From Amoebidium appalachense (lineage: Eukaryota; Ichthyosporea): a DNA stretch of 36,363 bases. Under the pieces are notes generated by a model that worked only from the letters and a program-made list of their open reading frames with translations, did not search any database and was not told where the DNA came from. The stretch is from contig CAVNZM010000040.1 of assembly GCA_963693365.1 (NCBI GenBank), forward strand, positions 1 to 36,363, written 5' to 3'. Shown here in pieces: positions 24,131 to 36,363 of this stretch; the first letter of the stretch is position 1, and the number at the start of each line of letters is the position of its first letter. Both the position numbers and the translations under genes were made by a program.

Positions 24131-25551
24131 GGTGGAGACGTGGAAGGCGTAAGCGCGAGACAGAGCGATGACGATATGTGGTCATATGGACCACAAAGAT
24201 GTGTTATGTGGGGTTTCTGTTGCAGTTCCGGTTGGGAAATGGATTGCAATCCTATGCCCATGAAAAACTTTTAATTGGTTGATCATCGCATAAGCTGAAG
24301 CTAATCAAACGCGTAACCCAATCACAGACGGCGAAAACATATGATATGTTTCCCCCCACACCTCCTGCAATTTGCTGAGGTTGGACCCTGGTCATCAAGA
24401 CTTCTTGGCCATAAAATGACAATACAATTACAGCAAAACATTCTGCAGAAACCCGATATTCTCACATTTTAAGTGTTTATAAAAAGCCTTAGTTTCAAGT
24501 AGAGGCATTTTTTTTCTTGCTTTGTGTCGACGACATCTTTTATCCGCTTGAAATTTGTCAGCACCCATAATTCTACTATTACAGTACGTTGTATGTGGGG
24601 ATCACCATCCGTCTTTCCTGTTTTAACTCGCGCTGAGGCAGAAGTTATAAGAAGCAGACGTGGAAAACTCAGCATAAGAGATCAATGAAATGAACATAAA
24701 TATTAAATTACCAGACAATTTAAAGTGCAAATTTTCTAGTAATTTCTAACGTCCATTACGAAAGAAAATAACCAACTTTTGACTTGCACCTGTTTTCCCT
24801 GCCGCGCTCAGGTATGTGGGTCTATCGGATGGGAAGGTGTGGACCTGACATTGAGCTTATCGAGTGGCCGCAGGGAGAATGAGCAATTAATATGATACTA
24901 TTGGAATATTAATAGTTGAACTCTTCTGCATTTTTTATTGTTTTTTTTTTTTTTTTACACTGTCCACATTTATTGACACTTATATAAGGACCGAACGATT
25001 AGGTAGGCTATGCCAGTGGATTCCCATGTTTACGAAGTGCGCGCGCTGCCTAGAGTGGCCACATGTATGCATGACAGATCACCAATGATATTTGCAACGC
25101 ACGCAAACCAAACAACATACAGGTCGTTGAAATCTCCACGGTTGTTCTAATAACACATTCAGCTTGTATATTTACTTTGAAGTTTGTTATTTTTTATGTC
25201 AATGAAATATGGGCATGCGCACCTAGTAGCATCAGTGTTGGACGAAGCAACGCAGCAAGATAGAGTTTATGCCATAGCAGACCAATCGCCGCATTGGAAC
25301 TATCCGAGTACGTGATAAATGTCCAATCACCACGATTAGGATAATTGGACATCTTCATGTTGTAGGAAACACCACCCGGGGGTCAACGCGGACTCCACGA
25401 CATCAGGCAAGGGACATCATGATCAACACAACCCATCCACATCCCAGCTGGACGCACACGAGAGATCTATCTGTACTATAAAATATATATGTATATACAC
25501 TGTTTTGATAAACTTTGTGTATGCACGTGATGTGCGGTAAAGCGCGTCAAA
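24131..25551. promoter_or_regulatory. Divergent promoter region between the small basic/JmjC genes and the transposase
   Basis: No gene is supported in this AT-rich stretch. CCAAT boxes lie on the minus-gene side (24274-24278 and 24318-24322, both orientations) and on the transposase side (25282-25286, 25293-25297, 25323-25327, 25344-25348). A consensus TATAAAA at 25477-25483 lies about 70 bases before the transposase ATG. A T run is at 24940-24956. Confidence 0.5.
25477..25483 (+). promoter_or_regulatory. TATA box of the transposase gene
   Basis: TATAAAA lies 69 bases upstream of the ATG at 25552, with four CCAAT-type motifs 130-200 bases further up. A 5' leader of about 40 bases is predicted. 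Confidence 0.6.
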
Positions 25552-31988
<6,437 letters not shown>

Positions 31989-33021
31989 AGGTAGCAATGG
32001 GTGAGGCTATGCAAATTGTCGTACCCTTAAAAGATGCCTTTATGGGGACTTTTAGACTACATTTTCCTTTTTTCCCATCTCGATCACCCCCACATCCGAA
32101 CCTTTCGGATATCTTTATGAGATCTGTTTGACAATATGTTGATGTCTGAATCGAGTGCATAATTTTTGTTTTCGGCTTGGATTCACTTAATAATGCCAAT
32201 CGTTGCCGCATCTATATGTATCTGTGGACCCTCTAGTGGCCACATCAGCTAACAAATAACGGAAAGGGTTGTGGCCATTAGTATATCTAGTAACAATGCT
32301 GACAGTTACCGTAAGCCTGCCCGCCCACATGGGCCCGTATGGACAACTAAATGACGACTTAGTGGCGGGTTTATGATGTCTCGGACGATGGAATTTGTGC
32401 ACGCGCACGTGCACCAAGTCTGTGACACAAGGGTGTTGTTCCTCTGCCATATCTGATACGACTTCTTTCATGAATCATTCATTTATGCAACAATATTATT
32501 ATCTGTTATAAATTATATCAAAATATATCTTTACAACCAAGGTTGTTGGTAATTATCTACACTAGCCATATGGGTGGAATGGCTGGCTCCCTTCATTTGC
32601 ACGCCTCTGTCTGGCAACCTTTAAATGAATAATATAGGCGTGTTTTATCAAAGTATTACTTTTATAAATCTTATAATTTTCAGCTGTTAATTCCTGAGCC
32701 AGTTCTACCACATTAAAGCGTGATCAAAATCAATTTTGCGGTCTCCCGGCAAGGATGGTGGTCTGCTTTGCACGCCTCCAGAAAAATTATGTGATCCAAT
32801 CACATGACGCGAAATCCTATCTCTCAAATCCGTGAATATTCATTGGCTTTCATTCCACGCCGCGCACCGCCCGGAGCGGCGCGCGGCGCGCGGAGTCGAT
32901 CACACTGTGGAAACCATATCATCAGTCAGTCAGTCAGTAGGTTTGCATATGCTCACGGCCACACATGCACAGTAGCTTTTTGCTGCCTGGCATACTGCTA
33001 TCCACCAATGATTGAACAAAA
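31989..33021. promoter_or_regulatory. Region between the transposase and the C2H2 gene; CCAAT boxes near its right end
   Basis: No gene is supported. AAAGATGCC-like motifs appear at about 32030. CCAAT motifs at 32796-32800 and 32842-32846 precede the next gene by 180-230 bases. The GC-rich stretch 32861-32895 holds gcgcggcgcgcgg. A (cagt)n run is at 32920-32938. No TATA box is clear. Confidence 0.4.
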
Positions 33022-34185
33022 ATGGCGGCCCGAAACGTTGCTGTAAATGCACCCGCACATGCTGTTACACAGGGCTCACCATTTACCTCAGAAATGGTGA
33101 CTGCATACGTTAACTTTTACGTTGAACACCATGGTGAATACGTGGCATGTGACGAGGGTTCTAGGCACCCCGCGGGCTTCTGCGCCCTTTGTAATAAACA
33201 GGGCATCCGTGTTCTCTCTCAACACCTTATTGACGCCCACCGAGATACAATTCGCCATTACACTGGCTACGAAATAGGCATGCTGCTGCAGACCCATCGC
33301 GTTCCTAAGGCTGAGCATGCACTAGTGTGGGCCGTGAGCGATGATTCAGAATATGAACGCGCTACATGGATTGCTTACCGCAAGCGAAAAAACCAGACTG
33401 CATACCGCAAAACCGACAAGGGGAGGCGTACAAACCGCAGTCTACAACTGCTGAAACGGCAAGTGCTCAACGCCTGGGCCTTCCACACTGGCGCCATGGA
33501 CGGTATTGGCGGGAACATAACACAGCGTATGGCCGTCGATACATACCGAATGGTCAGGGATGCTCATTTGGCAGCACAGACAGACATCTCCGCTTCGTTG
33601 AACGATGCCCAACAACGATTTATCACTGCATTCGCCGACCATATGGTTAGGCTCGCAAATATTGCCGTCCTTAACCGCGACACGTCGGCGGCTGTACGAC
33701 AACTCATGGTGCCAGGGGCCTGTAATTTTACATGGGAGGAAGATAAAGTTGTGGAGATATCCTTTGAAGAAGTGCGTGGTTGGCACCTTCTCCACTTCGC
33801 TACAAGCCAAAAGTACTACACGCGGATAAAAATGGAAACTGTGCTGCCCAACATTAACGCCGAGATTGACTGGTCGCACCCGGACACAAAAGCCGAGGTA
33901 AACAGGGTGTTTCAAAAAAACCTGAAAGACAGGGAGCAACAGTTGTGGACGGCAATCTACCAATATATCACAGTCAGAGCCGCCAGTGGGAATTTCCGTT
34001 ATAGCGACCCAATAGACATGGGAGAATACCTCCCTGGGCTAGTTGCAGAGATGGGCGCTTCAATGGACGACATAGAGCTTCCCTCATACCTTGCCATGTG
34101 TGGCTTCGATGAGGAAGCACAAGAGTTGTTTCTCGGACAGGCTGGGCTAGAGCCAGACGAGGAGATGGGCGAAGACGCAGAGTAA
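33022..34185 (+). CDS. Intronless C2H2-finger protein, 387 residues, family not recognised
   Basis: The ATG sits in a good context (caaaaATGg) and the frame is uninterrupted. A single Cys2His2 finger lies at residues 54-73 (C54, C57, H68, H73), comparable in place to the finger of the nearby transposase. Basic KRKNQTAYRKTDKGRR follows, then a mostly helical, well-mixed middle (RMAVDTYRMVRDAHLAAQTD, FTWEEDKVVEISFEEVRGWHLLHF) and an acidic C-terminal end (EPDEEMGEDAE). Exon GC content and codon use resemble the other genes. It lies 1 kb downstream of the transposase on the same strand. A DNA-binding accessory protein, by analogy with the second (TNPA-type) protein of En/Spm elements, is possible but only inferred. 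Confidence 0.8.
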   Translation: MAARNVAVNAPAHAVTQGSPFTSEMVTAYVNFYVEHHGEYVACDEGSRHPAGFCALCNKQGIRVLSQHLIDAHRDTIRHYTGYEIGMLLQTHRVPKAEHALVWAVSDDSEYERATWIAYRKRKNQTAYRKTDKGRRTNRSLQLLKRQVLNAWAFHTGAMDGIGGNITQRMAVDTYRMVRDAHLAAQTDISASLNDAQQRFITAFADHMVRLANIAVLNRDTSAAVRQLMVPGACNFTWEEDKVVEISFEEVRGWHLLHFATSQKYYTRIKMETVLPNINAEIDWSHPDTKAEVNRVFQKNLKDREQQLWTAIYQYITVRAASGNFRYSDPIDMGEYLPGLVAEMGASMDDIELPSYLAMCGFDEEAQELFLGQAGLEPDEEMGEDAE

Positions 34186-34299
34186 ATTTTCTGTTTGTTG
34201 ATGAGTGGGGGTGTAGGGGGTTTGGTTTTCACGTGTGTCAGTAGCCTGTAACATATAGGCGCTGTGCCGATGTCAGAAGTTTAAGTGGACTGCAACCCA

Positions 34300-34490
34300 A
34301 CCTTTTAGGTATATATTGACATCCAAATAGTATAGGTTTACTACGAAAAAGATATCAGAACTTATCGTTATAGCATCTTTACATTCTCCTGCTGATATCA
34401 TTATATACATGTTGACATCCAAATGGTATAAGTTTATGGCTAAAAAGATATCAGAACTTATCAATATAGCATCTTTACATTCACCTGATG
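34300..34490 (+). repeat. Tandem pair of about 93-bp units with AAAGATATCAG motifs
   Basis: The unit tgacatccaaat.gtata.gttta...aaaagatatcagaacttatc..tatagcatctttacattc starts at 34317 and again near 34410, with about ten differences. It begins about 130 bases after the C2H2 gene. Confidence 0.85.
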
Positions 34491-34506
34491 TCCATCTTGC
34501 GATGCT

Positions 34507-35770
34507 TAAAAGTGCACGGAATCGATCTAGCCTGGGTCCAAAAGATGCCTCGAACCCATCCCAGGAATCTCATGATGACCATCCAAAACACATCAAAGGG
34601 ACAATTGCAAGACACCATAATGTGCATATATAGATTCATCTTCAGACAACTAACGGCTCCTGAAAAGTGCATACAAGGACCACTTAAAGACCCTAGAGAG
34701 ATGCTGTGGACTCCATTCTAGTATGAGAATTGCATCCAGCAACATTATAGCATCTATATATGCCTATCATGTGCACCGGGTAATCCACAAACCATCTATG
34801 ACGTCGTGGATGTGGACCATCGCAAAGATCACATAGAGACCCTAACTAGATATCATAAAGTGCACATGCTGTGCCTAGAACAGGGATAAATCAGGAATGA
34901 TTATATAATATGCACCAGAAATACACTTAGACATCTGAGGGTACCTAGGGGGTACATATGGATGGGAAAAGGATAGGATATTCAGAGATCTGTAATACCA
35001 CATCATCAACACCATAGGTCCACATGTAGATGCCTTCAAGTGCACGGAATCGATCGAGCCAGGGTCAAAAAGATGTCACAAACCCATCCCAGAAACCTCA
35101 TGATGATCATCCGAAAGGCATCTAAAATACCACGTAAAGGCCATATAAGATGCAAATATGGTTTTCCCTCATGACAACTAAATGGTCCTAAAAGGTTCAT
35201 TAACAGACCACTTAAAGACGTCAAAAAGATGCTGTATACCAGGAATAGCGTCCAGCAACATTAAAGCAACCATATATGCCTATCATGTGCACCACCCAAT
35301 CCACATACCATCTATGACGTCGTGGATGAGGTCCATCTACAAGAGCACATACAGACACTTTGTCGATCATCAAAAGTGCATATGTTGTGCATATAACAGC
35401 GAAAAAACAATATGGATCGTATAAAATGCACTAAAACTAGTCTTGGACATCATAGGGGACTTAGGGGGTAGAAATGGATGGGAAGAAAATATGATCATAT
35501 AAAGTGGTCCATATAATGTCTATGTGCACCGGAAATAAACTAGAAGTACACTTGGACGTCCTGGAGTACTTAGGGTGTACTTTGGGATGGGTACAAGAAA
35601 AGAGCATTTAATGTGGGCTTTAGATGGTCCATATCACCACCCAAACCCCACCAAATTGTGTTTGGAAAATTTTGAACATCGGGGCATTTAATATGCATTT
35701 AGGATGGGTTGTAGATCATTTCATGACACCATTGTAGATGCCTTGCGGTGCTGTTCTGGATGATGGATGA
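34507..35770 (+). repeat. Degenerate tandem repeats of about 515-530 bp
   Basis: Landmarks recur in order: gtgcacggaatcgatc at 34512 and 35041, catgatgaccatcc / catgatgatcatcc about 530 apart, ccatctatgacgtcgtggat at 34794 and 35309, and acttagggggta-like ends near 34940, 35460 and 35570. AGATGCC/AGATGTC words are scattered through it. It looks like old satellite or subterminal repeat. No gene is seen; short frames are chance. Confidence 0.8.
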
Positions 35771-36020
35771 TATCAAGTCCCCTTTATCCCCTCCTGGACA
35801 TCATAGATGAGTTATGGATAGTGGCCATCCAAATTGTTTACGACCCCCACATCCCATCTAGATGTCATCATGTAGGTAGGTTGTGGTGGATGTGTGGGGT
35901 GGATATGGTGGGAGGACCCCCAAAAGGTGTCCTGGATGGGATCCGGATCGCCGAACAAGATTGCTGATGTGCCCGCCGAATAGAGCGGTGTTGTCGCTTT
36001 GCGCTGGAACGGGTTCGGTA

Positions 36021-36363
36021 ATGGAGGCTGCCGCGATGGAACGGCGTCATGTAGTTGGCTTCGAGATCGTGGAGCGATTGTGTGAAGCTATTACAAAGCG
36101 GTTGGCAGTGGCCGAAATCCACAGCCAGGTCTACCATGCGGTCATCGAGAAAAGGCGAGAACTGCTACCCCTGTATTCCACGGAGCTTGGTATGGCCGAG
36201 CCAAGTATGGAAGCTGAAATCGTGAAGGAGAAACTTCTCAAGACAGCAAATTCGGAGACAGACGGCTGGCTGTTTGGATGCGGAAGTATGAATACCGACG
36301 GCACCTGGGGCAACATGAACAGCAGCCCAGTTGTGTCGGGTCCCAGCAAAGCAAGAATCATCG
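36021..36363 (+). CDS. Open reading frame running off the right edge, at least 114 residues
   Basis: From ATG 36021 the frame is open to the last base. It encodes a Glu-rich, mixed sequence: MEAAAMERRHVVGFEIVERL, then AITKRLAVAEIHSQVYHAVI, EKRRELLPLYSTELGMAEPS, KEKLLKTANSE and GCGSMNTDGTWGNMNSSPVV. The composition is protein-like and the first part is probably helical. The frame is also open upstream to about 35968, so this may be an internal exon. A shorter minus-strand frame at the same place is less protein-like. No family recognised. Confidence 0.45.
   Translation, partial: MEAAAMERRHVVGFEIVERLCEAITKRLAVAEIHSQVYHAVIEKRRELLPLYSTELGMAEPSMEAEIVKEKLLKTANSETDGWLFGCGSMNTDGTWGNMNSSPVVSGPSKARII

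Noticed and set aside
34409-35424. Several short frames downstream of the C2H2 gene
   Set aside because: They fall in degenerate tandem repeats and are not conserved between repeat units.

Overview
The window is eukaryotic nuclear DNA, most likely from an animal and plausibly a marine invertebrate; the species cannot be named from the sequence. Coding sequence is split into many short exons with GT-AG introns. TATA and CCAAT boxes lie upstream of genes. Introns are full of (CA)n, (CT)n and long poly-C or poly-G runs. Gene structures below come from reading frames, splice sites and exon phases, not from transcripts.

Layout, left to right. (1) 24-1036, minus strand: the 5' part of a gene with a Cys-containing motif, running off the left edge. 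Its TATA/CCAAT promoter plus first-exon start is present three times in tandem (about 818-2747). (2) 4471-17876, plus strand: a 15-exon gene for a protein of about 1155 residues, with a GGQHT motif in a ParB/DGQHR-like context. (3) 18950-23703, minus strand: a 6-exon gene for an 816-residue KDM4-like JmjC protein that keeps its iron and zinc ligands. A small basic ORF (23813-24130) lies just upstream. (4) 25552-31988, plus strand: a 9-exon gene for a transposase of about 1043 residues that I recognise as Plavaka-like (CMC/EnSpm-related DDE class). It has an N-terminal C2H2 finger and one apparent +1 frameshift in a G5 run. (5) 33022-34185, plus strand: an intronless 387-residue C2H2-finger protein, not recognised. 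(6) 34260-35770: degenerate tandem repeats. (7) 36021-36363, plus strand: an ORF open to the right edge.

The most interesting reading is that genes 2-5 are cargo and transposase of one very large Plavaka-like DNA transposon carrying a chromatin-modifying JmjC dioxygenase and a ParB-like protein. This parallels the fungal KDZ transposons that carry TET/JBP dioxygenases, which also use Fe(II) and 2-oxoglutarate. The link is inferred from proximity, intact frames and matching gene style. I did not find terminal inverted repeats or target-site duplications, so element borders are unproven and some genes could belong to the host.

A second striking feature is that long poly-C tracts, on the sense strand of each gene, sit within about 5-30 bases of the 5' splice site in many introns of four genes, on both strands.
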